A program made the translations under genes and the position numbers. Of a stretch of DNA of 49,470 bases, positions 40,240-48,582 are shown piece by piece. Positions within the stretch are counted from its first letter, which is position 1; the number at the start of each line of letters is the position of its first letter. Origin of the DNA: Streptomyces longwoodensis (lineage in GTDB: Bacteria > Actinomycetota > Actinomycetes > Streptomycetales > Streptomycetaceae); the NCBI RefSeq assembly GCF_001514125.1, contig NZ_KQ948560.1:173281-222750 (forward strand), in the 5' to 3' direction. Under the pieces are notes generated by a model, which was not told where the DNA came from, did no database searches, and saw only the letters and a program-made list of their open reading frames with translations.

Positions 40240-40247
40240 GTGAAACA
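40232..40247. promoter_or_regulatory. parS: parS site at the cydB-cydCD junction
   Basis: The 14-bp core GTTTCACGTGAAAC (40233-40246) is a perfect parS core; only the outermost base differs from the 16-bp consensus. It spans the cydCD initiation region, so the chosen start GTG and next codon lie inside it. Confidence 0.85.
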
Positions 40248-40251
40248 CACC

Positions 40252-41256
40252 TCAGTGCGCGGCGTCGGCGATGTGCTGGGTGCCGATCCGCTTGCGGAAG
40301 ACCCAGTAGGTCCAGCCCTGGTAGAGCAGGACGAGGGGCGTGGCGATCGCCGCGAGCCAGGTCATGATCTTGAGCGTGTACGGGCTGGAGGAGGCGTTGG
40401 TGACCGTCAGGCTCCACTGCTCGTTCAGCGTCGAGGGCATGACGTTCGGGAACAGCGTCAGGAAGAGCATCGACACCGCGGCGACGATGGTGAGGCCCGA
40501 CAGGGCGAACGCCCAGCCCTCGCGGCCGGCGCGCGCGGTGACCAGGGCCCCGAGCAGTGCGGCCACGGCCACCACCAGGGCGACGAGCGAGGTGCCGTCC
40601 CCCTTGTCGGCCTGGGTCCAGCCCAGGAAGACGAGCGCCAGCACCGCGGTCACCGCACCGACGCGCAGGGCGGTGGTGCGTGCGCGCTCCCGGATGTCCC
40701 CGACGGTCTTCAGGCCGACGAACACCGCGCCGTGGAAGGTGAACAGCGACAGCGTGACCAGGCCGCCCAGCAGGGCGTACGGGTTGAGCAGGTCACCGAG
40801 GCCGCCCACGTACTCCAGCCGGGCGTCGATCTTCACCCCGCGGGCGATGTTGCCGAAGGCGACGCCCCACAGGAAGGCGGGGATCAGCGAGCACCAGAAG
40901 ATCGCCGTCTCCCAGGTGCGCTGCCAGTTCTCCTCGGGCCGCTTGGCCCGGTACTCGAAGGCGACGCCCCGGACGATCAGGCAGACCAGGATGACGAGCA
41001 GCGGCAGGTAGAAGCCCGAGAAGAGGGTGGCGTACCACTCGGGGAAGGCGGCGAACGTCGCCCCGCCCGCGGTGAGCAGCCAGACCTCGTTGCCGTCCCA
41101 GACGGGGCCGATCGTGTTGATCAGCACCCGCTTCTCGGTCCGGTCGCGGGCCAGCAGCTTGGTGAGGACGCCGACCCCGAAGTCGAAGCCCTCCAGGAAG
41201 AAGTAGCCGATCCACAGGACGGCGATGAGGACGAACCAGACGTCGTGCAGTTCCAT
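40252..41256 (-). CDS. cydB: Cytochrome bd ubiquinol/menaquinol oxidase subunit II
   Basis: A 334-residue integral membrane protein with eight or nine helices, subunit II of the high-affinity cytochrome bd terminal oxidase. It begins MELHDVWFVLIAVLWIGYFFLEGFDFGVG, the conserved CydB start, and has the VWDGNEVWLLTAGGATFAAFPEWYA block and the GVAFEYRAKR loop. It forms the heterodimer with CydA and supports respiration at low oxygen without pumping protons. It is 20 bp after cydA and 12 bp before the chosen cydCD start. ATG preceded by GAGGGAGCTGC. It belongs to the Rex-controlled cydABCD operon. Confidence 0.97.
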   Translation of the reverse strand: MELHDVWFVLIAVLWIGYFFLEGFDFGVGVLTKLLARDRTEKRVLINTIGPVWDGNEVWLLTAGGATFAAFPEWYATLFSGFYLPLLVILVCLIVRGVAFEYRAKRPEENWQRTWETAIFWCSLIPAFLWGVAFGNIARGVKIDARLEYVGGLGDLLNPYALLGGLVTLSLFTFHGAVFVGLKTVGDIRERARTTALRVGAVTAVLALVFLGWTQADKGDGTSLVALVVAVAALLGALVTARAGREGWAFALSGLTIVAAVSMLFLTLFPNVMPSTLNEQWSLTVTNASSSPYTLKIMTWLAAIATPLVLLYQGWTYWVFRKRIGTQHIADAAH

Positions 41257-41276
41257 GACTGTGCAGCTCCCTCGGC

Positions 41277-42785
41277 CTAGTACGAGAAGGCCATCGGCTT
41301 GTCGGCGTCCCGGGAGTCGCCGCCGATCTTCGTGGGCGGGTTGAGGTCGGCCTCCGTCAGCTCGGGCGGCCCGGCCTTCACGTACTTCGCCATCAGCTTC
41401 ACCTCGACGACGGCGAGGATCGCGTACAGGGCGGTGAAGGTGAGCATCGAGATGAGGACCTCGGTCTGGGAGACACCGGGGGAGACCGCGTCACGCGTCT
41501 GGAACAGGCCGTAGACGACCCACGGCTGACGGCCCATCTCGGTGAAGATCCAGCCCCAGGAGTTGGCGATCAGCGGGAAGCCCAGGGTGAGGATCGCCAG
41601 GCGCCAGTACCACGTGGTCAGCTTCGGGCCGAGCGCCTTGTTCGGCAGCAGCGCCAGGCGGGGCACCTCGTCCTCACCCACCCGCAGGTGCTGCGGCAGC
41701 AGGAACTTCTTGCGGGTCAGCCACAGTCCGGCCATGCCGAGGGCGAAGGACGTCATGCCGAAGCCGATCATCCAGCGGAATCCCCAGTAGGCGACCGGGA
41801 TGTTGGGCCGGTAGTCGCCGGGGCCGTACGTCGCCTGCTCGGTCTTGTTGACGTCGTTGATGCCGGGGACGTACGAGGTGAAGTCGTCCTTGGCGAGGAA
41901 GGAAAGCAGGCCGGGGACCTCGATGGCGACCCTGTTGTGGCCCTTGTCGACGTCGCCGACGGCGAACACGGAGAAGGGCGCCGGCTTCTCGCCGTCCCAC
42001 AGCGCCTCGGCCGCGGCCATCTTCATCGGCTGCTGCTGGTACATGATCTTGCCGAGGGTGTCGCCGCTGACCGCGGTGAGCAGACCGCCGACGACCACGG
42101 TGACCAGACCCAGCCGCAGCGAGGTCTTCATCACGGGCACGTGCCGCTTGCGGACCAGGTGGAAGGCCGCGATGCCGACCATGAAGGCGCCGCCGGTCAG
42201 GAAGGCCGCGGACAGGGTGTGGAAGGCCTGGGCGAGCGCGGTGTTCTGGGTCAGCACCTGCCAGAAGTCGGTGAGCTCGGCCCGGCCCTTGGCCTTGTTG
42301 ATCCGGTAGCCGACCGGGTGCTGCATCCAGGAGTTGGCCGCCAGGATGAAGTACGCCGACAGGATCGTGCCGATCGAGACCATCCAGATGCAGGCCAGGT
42401 GGATCTTCTTCGGCAGCTTGTCCCAGCCGAAGATCCACAGGCCGATGAAGGTGGACTCGAAGAAGAAGGCGATCAGGGCCTCGAAGGCGAGCGGGGCCCC
42501 GAAGATGTCCCCCACGAAGCGCGAGTAGTCGGACCAGTTCATGCCGAACTGGAACTCCTGCACGATGCCGGTGACGACCCCCATCGCGATGTTGATCAGG
42601 AAGAGCTTGCCCCAGAACTTGGTCGCCCTGAGGTACTTCTCCTTGCTGGTGCGCACCCAGGCGGTCTGGAGGCCGGCGGTGAGGGCCGCGAGCGAGATCG
42701 TCAGGGGGACGAAGAGGAAGTGGTAGACGGTGGTGATGCCGAACTGCCAACGCGCCAGGGTTTCCGGCGCCAAGGCCATGTCCAC
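41277..42785 (-). CDS. cydA: Cytochrome bd oxidase subunit I
   Basis: A 502-residue membrane protein carrying haems b558, b595 and d. It has the conserved start LARWQFGITTVYHFLFVPLTISLA (axial His22), the EFQFGMNWSDYSRFVGDIFGAPLAFEALIAFFFESTFIGLW block with the conserved acidic residues, a second haem His in AFHTLSAAFLTGG, and GRQPWVVYGLFQT near the C-terminus. The quinol-binding loop is short, as in actinobacteria. GTG start after AAGGAG. A Rex operator (42824-42847) lies about 40 bp upstream, so transcription is repressed while NADH/NAD+ is low and released on oxygen limitation. First gene of the operon. Confidence 0.98.
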   Translation of the reverse strand: MDMALAPETLARWQFGITTVYHFLFVPLTISLAALTAGLQTAWVRTSKEKYLRATKFWGKLFLINIAMGVVTGIVQEFQFGMNWSDYSRFVGDIFGAPLAFEALIAFFFESTFIGLWIFGWDKLPKKIHLACIWMVSIGTILSAYFILAANSWMQHPVGYRINKAKGRAELTDFWQVLTQNTALAQAFHTLSAAFLTGGAFMVGIAAFHLVRKRHVPVMKTSLRLGLVTVVVGGLLTAVSGDTLGKIMYQQQPMKMAAAEALWDGEKPAPFSVFAVGDVDKGHNRVAIEVPGLLSFLAKDDFTSYVPGINDVNKTEQATYGPGDYRPNIPVAYWGFRWMIGFGMTSFALGMAGLWLTRKKFLLPQHLRVGEDEVPRLALLPNKALGPKLTTWYWRLAILTLGFPLIANSWGWIFTEMGRQPWVVYGLFQTRDAVSPGVSQTEVLISMLTFTALYAILAVVEVKLMAKYVKAGPPELTEADLNPPTKIGGDSRDADKPMAFSY

Positions 42786-42823
42786 GTCGCAGTCTCCTTA
42801 CATCGCCGTGGTTGCAGCGCAGC

Positions 42824-42847
42824 TTGTGAAAGCGTTCACATTCACAA
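42824..42847 (-). promoter_or_regulatory. Rex operator upstream of cydA
   Basis: TTGTGAAAGCGTTCACAT (42824-42841) matches the Rex consensus TTGTGAANNNNTTCACAA at all but one defined position, and a further TTCACAA half-site overlaps it at 42841-42847. Rex was shown to repress cydABCD in S. coelicolor through such a site. The spacer beyond it to 43090 shows no gene. Confidence 0.9.
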
Positions 42848-43090
42848 GCAATTATGGCGCATACCCGTTCGAGGCCGAAGAGGCGGGGGGTCCCCCGTCC
42901 GGACCACTGGTCCCCGCGGGGACGGGCCATCCGGGCCCTGGCAAAACAGCAGGTAGTAGGGGGTATGAGGGTGGTGATGGGAGGAAACCGGGGGCCGCGC
43001 CGCGCCCTGGAGGGCACAGGGGGACGTCGGGGTGCATTTCGTCACATCGGCTGAACACCACCCGCCGCGGCGCCCGCCACGCACGACGAA

Positions 43091-43126
43091 GCGCCCCGGA
43101 GGCGGCGGTTGCTGCCTCCGGGGCGC
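43091..43126 (-). terminator. Terminator after hisC
   Basis: A perfect 13-bp inverted repeat (43091-43103 with 43114-43126, 10-nt loop) lies about 50 bp beyond the hisC stop and is followed on the minus strand by TTCGTCG. Confidence 0.85.
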
Positions 43127-43141
43127 GGTCGACCGGGCGCG

Positions 43142-43193
43142 CGACGGGCCGGTCAGAGCTCCTTGTGCGACGGCCCGGTCAGAGCTCCTTGTG
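43142..43193. repeat. 26-bp tandem duplication over the hisC stop codon
   Basis: Units 43142-43167 and 43168-43193 differ at one base. The second unit holds the last codons and stop of hisC; the first is a noncoding copy of them immediately downstream. Confidence 0.8.
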
Positions 43194-44258
43194 GAACGCC
43201 TCCGTCACCTTCAGGAAGATGTCGTTGGCCTCGGCCTCGCCGATCGTCACCCGCACGCCCTCGCCCGCGAACGGCCGGACCACCACGCCGGCCTGCTCGC
43301 ACGCCGCCGCAAAGTCGACCGTGCGCTCCCCCAGCCGCAGCCACACGAAGTTGGCCTGGGACTCCGGCACCGTCCAGCCCTGGGCGCGCAGCGCGTCGGA
43401 CACCCGGGTGCGCTCGCAGACCAGGGAGCCGACCCGGCCGAGCAGTTCGTCCTCGGCGCGCAGCGAGGCGATGGCCGCCTCCTGGGCGAGCTGGCTCACG
43501 CCGAACGGCACCGCCGTCTTGCGCAGCGCCGCCGCCACCGGCTCGTGGGCGATGGCGAAGCCCACCCGCAGCCCGGCCAGGCCGTACGCCTTGGAGAACG
43601 TGCGCAGCACGCAGACGTTCGGCCGCTCCCGGTACAGCTCCACGCCGTCCGGCACCTCGGGGTCGCGGATGAACTCGCGGTACGCCTCGTCGAGCACCAC
43701 CAGGCAGTCGGCGGGCACCCGGTCCAGGAAGCGCTCCAGCTCCTCCCGCCGGACGACCGTGCCGGTCGGGTTGTTCGGGTTGCAGACGAAGACCAGCCGG
43801 GTCCGGTCGGTGATCGCGGCGGCCATCGCGTCCAGGTCGTGCACGTCACCCGGGGTGAGCGGCACGCGCACGGAGGTGGCGCCGCTGATCTGGGTGATGA
43901 TCGGGTACGCCTCGAAGGAACGCCAGGCGTAGACGACCTCGTCGCCCGGGCCCGCGGTGGCCTGGATCAGCTGCTGGGCGACGCCCACCGAACCGGTGCC
44001 GGTGGCCAGGTGGGAGAGCGGGACGCCGAAGCGGTCGGACAGCTCGTTCATCAGGCCGGTGCAGGCCATGTCCGGGTAGCGGTTGAACGATTCCGCGGCC
44101 GCGGTCACGCTCTCCAGCACACCGGGCAGCGGCGGGTAGGGGTTCTCGTTGGAGGACAGCTTGTAGGCCGCGGGCCCCCCGGCCGCGGCGGGCTTGCCCG
44201 GCTTGTAGGTGGGGATCCCCTCCAGCTCGGCACGCAGCTTCGGGTTCGTCTCGCTCAC
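43179..44258 (-). CDS. hisC: Histidinol-phosphate aminotransferase
   Basis: A 359-residue fold-type I PLP enzyme. It has the HisC features KLSSNENPYPPLPGV, TGTGSVGVAQQLIQA, CNPNNPTGTVV, DEAYREF, and the PLP lysine in RTFSKAYGLAGLRVGF. It converts imidazole-acetol phosphate to histidinol phosphate; as the gene is away from the his cluster it may be a second copy (HisC2) also acting on phenylalanine or other aromatic keto acids, which would fit the pheA gene in this window. The GTG at 44258 follows AGGAGG; the ATG at 44291 lies before that site. The 3' end is tandemly duplicated. Monocistronic with its own terminator. Confidence 0.93.
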   Translation of the reverse strand: MSETNPKLRAELEGIPTYKPGKPAAAGGPAAYKLSSNENPYPPLPGVLESVTAAAESFNRYPDMACTGLMNELSDRFGVPLSHLATGTGSVGVAQQLIQATAGPGDEVVYAWRSFEAYPIITQISGATSVRVPLTPGDVHDLDAMAAAITDRTRLVFVCNPNNPTGTVVRREELERFLDRVPADCLVVLDEAYREFIRDPEVPDGVELYRERPNVCVLRTFSKAYGLAGLRVGFAIAHEPVAAALRKTAVPFGVSQLAQEAAIASLRAEDELLGRVGSLVCERTRVSDALRAQGWTVPESQANFVWLRLGERTVDFAAACEQAGVVVRPFAGEGVRVTIGEAEANDIFLKVTEAFHKEL

Positions 44259-44735
44259 CGCAGTCCTCCTCGTGACCACCACCGGCTTCAATACTGCTCA
44301 CCTTATGAGGATTCGCTCCGGCTGCGTACCGGTCGGACGACGGTGCTGCGTCACAGAGGCAGCGCCCGCCGCTGCGCCTGTCGCTGCGCCTGCCGCTGTG
44401 CCGGCCCGGTCGCGACGACGTCGAGCGCACATCAGGCATCACCGGATGAAGCGGGACGAACCAGGAAACGACCAGGGGCGCACCGTACATATATCTATGC
44501 GCCGGTGGCTCGCGCCGTGGCGCGCGTCGCTCGTGCAGGTGAGTTGAGACCTCTTCGAAACATGACCGCCTTGGCAGGCTCATGCGCGCCGACACGTCAC
44601 GTCCTGGCACGAAGACCACCAACAGGCTTTGTTTCCAAGGCATCTGACGGCCCGTGACCTTGCAGAAACGTGCCTGTCAACGCGTGCATATGCGTCCGCC
44701 CTACCCCACCGGATGAGCCCTACTATCGGCTCGCC
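44259..44735. promoter_or_regulatory. Divergent spacer between hisC and lacI-type gene
   Basis: It holds the promoters of both genes. TACTAT at 44721-44726, ten bases before the regulator's ATG, is a good -10. An imperfect 12-bp tandem repeat (GCTGCGCCTGTC-like) lies at about 44371-44400, and an AT-rich ACATATATCTATG at about 44487-44499. An 80-codon open frame from ATG 44305 exists, but its codon use is not typical. Confidence 0.4.
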
Positions 44736-45848
44736 ATGACAGCAGCAGGGAAGCACCAGGTGAGCCGCGCGGAAACCTCACGCCGAGGCAGCCGGCCGGG
44801 TCGGGCGGGGATCAGGGACGTCGCCGCCGCCGCCGGAGTCTCCATCACGACCGTCTCCGACGCCCTGAACGGCAAGGGCAGACTCCCCGATGCCACCCGG
44901 CGCCATGTGCGCGAGGTCGCCGACCGGCTGGGCTACCGCCCCTCGGCCGCGGCCCGCACGCTCCGTACCGGCAAGTCGGGCCTCATCGGCCTGACCGTGA
45001 CCACGTACGGGGATGAACCTTTCACCTTCACCGAGTTCGCGTACTTCGCCGAGATGGCGCGGGCCGCCACCTCGGCCGCGCTCGCCCGCGGCTACGCGCT
45101 CGTCATCCTGCCCGCCACCTCCCGCCACGACGTGTGGTCGAACGTGGCCCTGGACGGCACGGTCGTCATCGACCCCTCCGACCAGGACCCCGTGGTCGGC
45201 GAACTCGTCCGCCAGGGCTTACCCGTCGTCTCCGACGGCCGCCCCGCCGGTCCCCTGCCGGTCACCGCATGGGTCGACAACGACCACGAGGCCGCCGTCC
45301 TCGACATCCTCGAGCACCTCGCCGACGCGGGCGCCCGCCGGATCGGCCTGCTCACCGGCACCACGACGGACACCTACACCCACCTGTCGACCACGGCCTA
45401 CCTGCGCTGGTGCGAGCGGGTCGGACAGGACCCGGTCTACGAGGCGTACCCCGCGCACGACCCGTGCGCCGGCGCCGTCGCCGCCGACCGGCTGCTCGCC
45501 CGCCCCGACCGGCCCGACGCCGTGTACGGCCTGTTCGACCCCAACGGCACGGACCTGCTCGCCGCCGCCCGCCGCTACGGGCTGCGCGTGCCGGAGGACC
45601 TGCTGCTGGTGTGCTGCTCCGAGTCCACGGTGTACGCGAACACCGAGCCGCCCGTCACCACCCTGTCGCTGAAGCCGCGGCGCATCGGCACGGCGGTCGT
45701 CCAGCTCCTCATCGACGCCATCGAGGGCGTGCAGTCCGACCACCCGGTCGAGCAGGTGATACCGACGGAGCTGATCGTGCGCACGTCGTCGCAGCGCCGT
45801 CCGCCGAGGACGACGGTGAGCCCGCCGCGGGGGCCTGAGCGGGGGTAA
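44736..45848 (+). CDS. LacI-family transcriptional regulator, TTA codon
   Basis: A 370-residue LacI/GalR regulator. The N-terminal helix-turn-helix and hinge (IRDVAAAAGVSITTVSDALNGKGRLPDATRRHVREVADRLGYRPSAAARTLRTGKSGLIGL) is followed by a periplasmic-binding-protein-like effector domain (LDGTVVIDPSDQDPVV, VDNDHEAAVLDILEHLADAGARRIGLLTG, YGLFDPNGTDLLAAARRYGLRVPEDLLLVCCSES). The effector is probably a sugar or related small molecule. ATG 44736 is chosen from the homology and a TACTAT -10 just upstream. A TTA codon at 45219-45221 makes translation bldA-dependent, so the regulator would act late in development. No transporter or glycosidase is adjacent, so the regulon is distant or autoregulatory. 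Confidence 0.92.
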   Translation: MTAAGKHQVSRAETSRRGSRPGRAGIRDVAAAAGVSITTVSDALNGKGRLPDATRRHVREVADRLGYRPSAAARTLRTGKSGLIGLTVTTYGDEPFTFTEFAYFAEMARAATSAALARGYALVILPATSRHDVWSNVALDGTVVIDPSDQDPVVGELVRQGLPVVSDGRPAGPLPVTAWVDNDHEAAVLDILEHLADAGARRIGLLTGTTTDTYTHLSTTAYLRWCERVGQDPVYEAYPAHDPCAGAVAADRLLARPDRPDAVYGLFDPNGTDLLAAARRYGLRVPEDLLLVCCSESTVYANTEPPVTTLSLKPRRIGTAVVQLLIDAIEGVQSDHPVEQVIPTELIVRTSSQRRPPRTTVSPPRGPERG

Positions 45849-46128
45849 CGGTCCGAGGGGGGAGCCGCCCGAGGGGGTGAACGGTCCGAGGGGGATAGCC
45901 GGGGCCCGAGCGGGGGGGCGGGACGGCCGGGGGAAGCCTAGGGGGTGGCTGCGGCCCGAGGGGGGGCCGTCCGGAACCCTCGGGGGAACAACCATGGGCC
46001 GTAGGGAACGGCCCGGAACCCGGGGGGACAACCAGGGGCCCGAGGGGGGTGCGCGGGGGCGATCGGGGGAAGCGGTGGCCGTCGGGGGGAGGGACGGTCA
46101 CCCCGGCTCCCCCCGCTCACCGGTGCGT
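45838..46128 (+). repeat. G-tract-rich degenerate repeat, potential G-quadruplexes
   Basis: Sixteen or so runs of four to seven G lie within about 290 bp on the plus strand, many inside a degenerate unit GGTCCGAGGGGG or GCCCGAGGGGG. The run begins at the stop of the LacI-type gene and fills most of the 489-bp spacer to 46337. The rest of the spacer carries TATGAT at 46255-46260, a candidate -10 for the phosphatase gene. No protein is supported here. Confidence 0.6.
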
Positions 46129-46337
46129 GGGAACCGTGGGGCGGGTGTGCGGCGGGGGACCAAGCCCGGCCCAATCGGGGCGAATGCCACGGCGAACTGG
46201 AGCCCCGCTCCGATTCACCACCCCTGGGTCATCACACGGCACGATCCGCATTCCTATGATGGGCCCACGACACCGCGGGCCGCTGCGACCAGGCAGTCCG
46301 AAGCGGTGCAGATGCGGCGCGATGGTGGAGGGGTCTG

Positions 46338-47423
46338 ATGACTCAGGGGGCCGGTCAGGGACCCGAGGTGGAGCGGACGGCGACGCTGCGCGACTTCCGG
46401 GTGCCGGCGTACGTCCACGAGACCGGTCCGTACGCCCACAGCACGCACCCCGGCAACGCCGTGCCGCCGGTCGAGGAACCGGGGGACTCCCCCGAGGGGT
46501 ACACCCCGACCCAGCGCGACCTGCCCGTCATCAACCGGGGTGACACGCTGCAGGTGACCGTGGACCCCACGACCGCCGCTCCGGCCCCGGTGCCCGCGAC
46601 GGGCCCCGGGCCGCTGTACGTCGTCGGCGACGTCCACGGCTACCTCGACGAACTCGTCGCCGCCCTCCAGGACAAGGGCCTCGTCGACGCGGCCGGCCAC
46701 TGGAGCGCCGGCACCTCGCGGCTGTGGTTCCTCGGCGACTTCACCGACCGCGGCCCGGACGGCATCGGCGTCATCGACCTGGTGATGCGGCTGTCCGCCG
46801 AGGCGGCCGCGGCGGGCGGCTACTGCAAGGCCCTCATGGGCAACCACGAACTGCTGCTGCTCGGCGCCAAGCGCTTCGCCGACACCCCCGTCCACTCCGG
46901 CGCCGGCACCGCCACCTTCCAGGCCGCCTGGCTGCTCAACGGCGGGCAGAAATCGGACATGGACCGCCTCCAGGACCACCACCTGCAGTGGATGGCCCGG
47001 CTCGACGCGCTCACCGAGATCGACGGACACCTGCTCGTCCACTCCGACACCACCGCCTACCTCGACTACGGCTCCTCCATCGAGGAGGTCAACGACACCG
47101 TCCACGACACCCTCACGCGCAACGACGCGGACGAGGTGTGGGACCTGTTCCGCAAGTTCACCAAGCGCTTCTCCTTCCGCGACGAAGGCGGCGCCGACGC
47201 CGTGCGCTCCCTGCTGGATACGTACGGCGGCACCCGGATCGTTCACGGCCACAGCCCCATCCCGTACCTGCTGGGCGAGGTCGGCTCCGAGGAGGGCGAG
47301 GACGAGGCGGGCCCGGTGGTCGTCGGCCCGCACGTGTACGCCGACGGCCTGGCCATCGCGATGGACGGCGGCGTGACCATGGCCGGAAAGCTGCTGGTCC
47401 AGCAACTCCCGCTGGAGCACTGA
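46338..47423 (+). CDS. Metallophosphoesterase (PPP-type phosphatase)
   Basis: A 361-residue calcineurin-like phosphatase. After an 85-residue flexible N-terminus, the metal motifs appear in order: GDVHGYLDEL, GDFTDRGPDG and GNHELLLLG, then VHSDTTAYLD and VHGHSPIPY. These are the PPP-family ligands (Asp, His, Asp, Asn, His, His). The enzyme could act on phosphoproteins or on nucleotides such as diadenosine tetraphosphate; the motif spacing does not decide. ATG after GGTGGAGGGGTCTG. A TATGAT about 78 bp upstream is a candidate -10. It is cytoplasmic by sequence and lies alone after the G-rich spacer. Confidence 0.88.
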   Translation: MTQGAGQGPEVERTATLRDFRVPAYVHETGPYAHSTHPGNAVPPVEEPGDSPEGYTPTQRDLPVINRGDTLQVTVDPTTAAPAPVPATGPGPLYVVGDVHGYLDELVAALQDKGLVDAAGHWSAGTSRLWFLGDFTDRGPDGIGVIDLVMRLSAEAAAAGGYCKALMGNHELLLLGAKRFADTPVHSGAGTATFQAAWLLNGGQKSDMDRLQDHHLQWMARLDALTEIDGHLLVHSDTTAYLDYGSSIEEVNDTVHDTLTRNDADEVWDLFRKFTKRFSFRDEGGADAVRSLLDTYGGTRIVHGHSPIPYLLGEVGSEEGEDEAGPVVVGPHVYADGLAIAMDGGVTMAGKLLVQQLPLEH

Positions 47424-47614
47424 CCCTTCACCGAGCGCCGGGCCGGCCCCCGGCCACCTCACGGACCGTGCAGGCCAGGGGCCAATTTCCGCGAACCCCC
47501 TGTCACCTGGAGCCGTCGCCGCTCTACCATCGGCTTATCCGTAGCAGGCTCCCCTCCGTTTCTGCCCGACGGCTCGTTGGCATGCGAGCCCCAAGCCTCA
47601 CGGAGCATCGGGGG

Positions 47615-48487
47615 ATGCACATGAACAGCGTTCCGCAGCACCTGCACACCGAGGACCGCCAGGAGTACGAGCGGATCCTCGACGAGGCGCTGCGCTCCGC
47701 CCCGGCCCACCCGGAACTGACCGCTGTCGGACAGCGGCTCAACACCGAACAGCTGCGCACCATGGCGCTCAACGCCACCGCGCTGATCACGGCGGCCGCG
47801 GCCACCGAGTACCGGCACTACACGGAGGTCCGTGACGAGCTGCGCCGGCCGGCACCGGCCGCCGCTCCGTCCGCCCACGACTCCGGCCCGGGGGAGCCGG
47901 GCCTGGGCGCGATGGGGCTCGCCACCACCGTGGGGGAGGCGGCCGAGGCCGCCGGTGCGGGCGCCGTCGCCGTCGCGGCCGTCCTCACGCCCGTCCTGGC
48001 GGGCACCGCCGCGGTGATCTTCCTGCTCGTCGGTTACCTGCTCAAGATGATCGAGCCCCGGCCGGCCTTCGCCGACACCCTGCTCACGGCGGGCTGGGTG
48101 TTCGGCGCGGTGACCGCGGTCGCCATCCTCGTGGCCACGGTCGGCCTGCTGCTCACCGCCCTGCGCAACCGTCCCTCGCTGGACGCCGGTTCCCACGGCG
48201 CACTCGCCGAGGAGGTCGAACGGGCCCGGGAGGCCTGGCGGGACGCCCTCCTCGAACGCGGCATCCTGCCGTTCCTGCGGGAGGCGCTCGCCGACCCGGA
48301 CACCGCGGCGGCCGTGCCCCGTACGACGGCCCCGCAGGGCCCGGCCGACCGCTTCCCCAAGATCGGGTACGACCGTCCCGGGTTCAGCAGTCCCGACGAG
48401 GGGCCCGGCCGGGGCCACCGCCCGCGCTTCACGAGCCCCGACTACACCAGCCCGGACTTCGGAGGCCCGGACCACCGGCCGGAGTGA
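47615..48487 (+). CDS. Hypothetical membrane protein with disordered C-terminal tail
   Basis: A 290-residue protein. Residues 1-70 are helical and charged (EDRQEYERILDEALRSA, then NTEQLRTMALNATALITAAAA). Two long hydrophobic segments follow at about 105-145 and 155-185. A helical stretch (LAEEVERAREAWRDALLERGILPFLREAL) precedes a 50-residue disordered tail with repeated F(S/T)SPD and YTSPD units. I do not recognise the family. ATG 47615 and 47621 are both possible, with a G-rich ribosome site before them. TACCAT at about 47525 could be a -10, and a small hairpin GGCTCG-CGAGCC lies at 47571-47590 in the leader. No obvious partner. Confidence 0.75.
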   Translation: MHMNSVPQHLHTEDRQEYERILDEALRSAPAHPELTAVGQRLNTEQLRTMALNATALITAAAATEYRHYTEVRDELRRPAPAAAPSAHDSGPGEPGLGAMGLATTVGEAAEAAGAGAVAVAAVLTPVLAGTAAVIFLLVGYLLKMIEPRPAFADTLLTAGWVFGAVTAVAILVATVGLLLTALRNRPSLDAGSHGALAEEVERAREAWRDALLERGILPFLREALADPDTAAAVPRTTAPQGPADRFPKIGYDRPGFSSPDEGPGRGHRPRFTSPDYTSPDFGGPDHRPE

Positions 48488-48582
48488 TCCGGCGCTCGGC
48501 TTGGCTCCCCCGGACCCTCGGGTCCCCCGGGCCTTCGGGTTCTTCGCGCGGGGAGCGCAAGCCTGGTCGCGGTCAGTCGCGG

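Noticed and set aside
39343..41280. 645-residue plus-strand frame opposite cydB and cydCD
   Set aside because: Low-complexity Glu/Gln/Arg composition typical of antisense frames.
44305..44547. 80-residue small ORF (MRIRSGCVPVGRRCC...) between hisC and the LacI-type gene
   Set aside because: No ribosome site, atypical codon third positions and a repeat-driven Ala/Pro stretch; not convincing as a gene.
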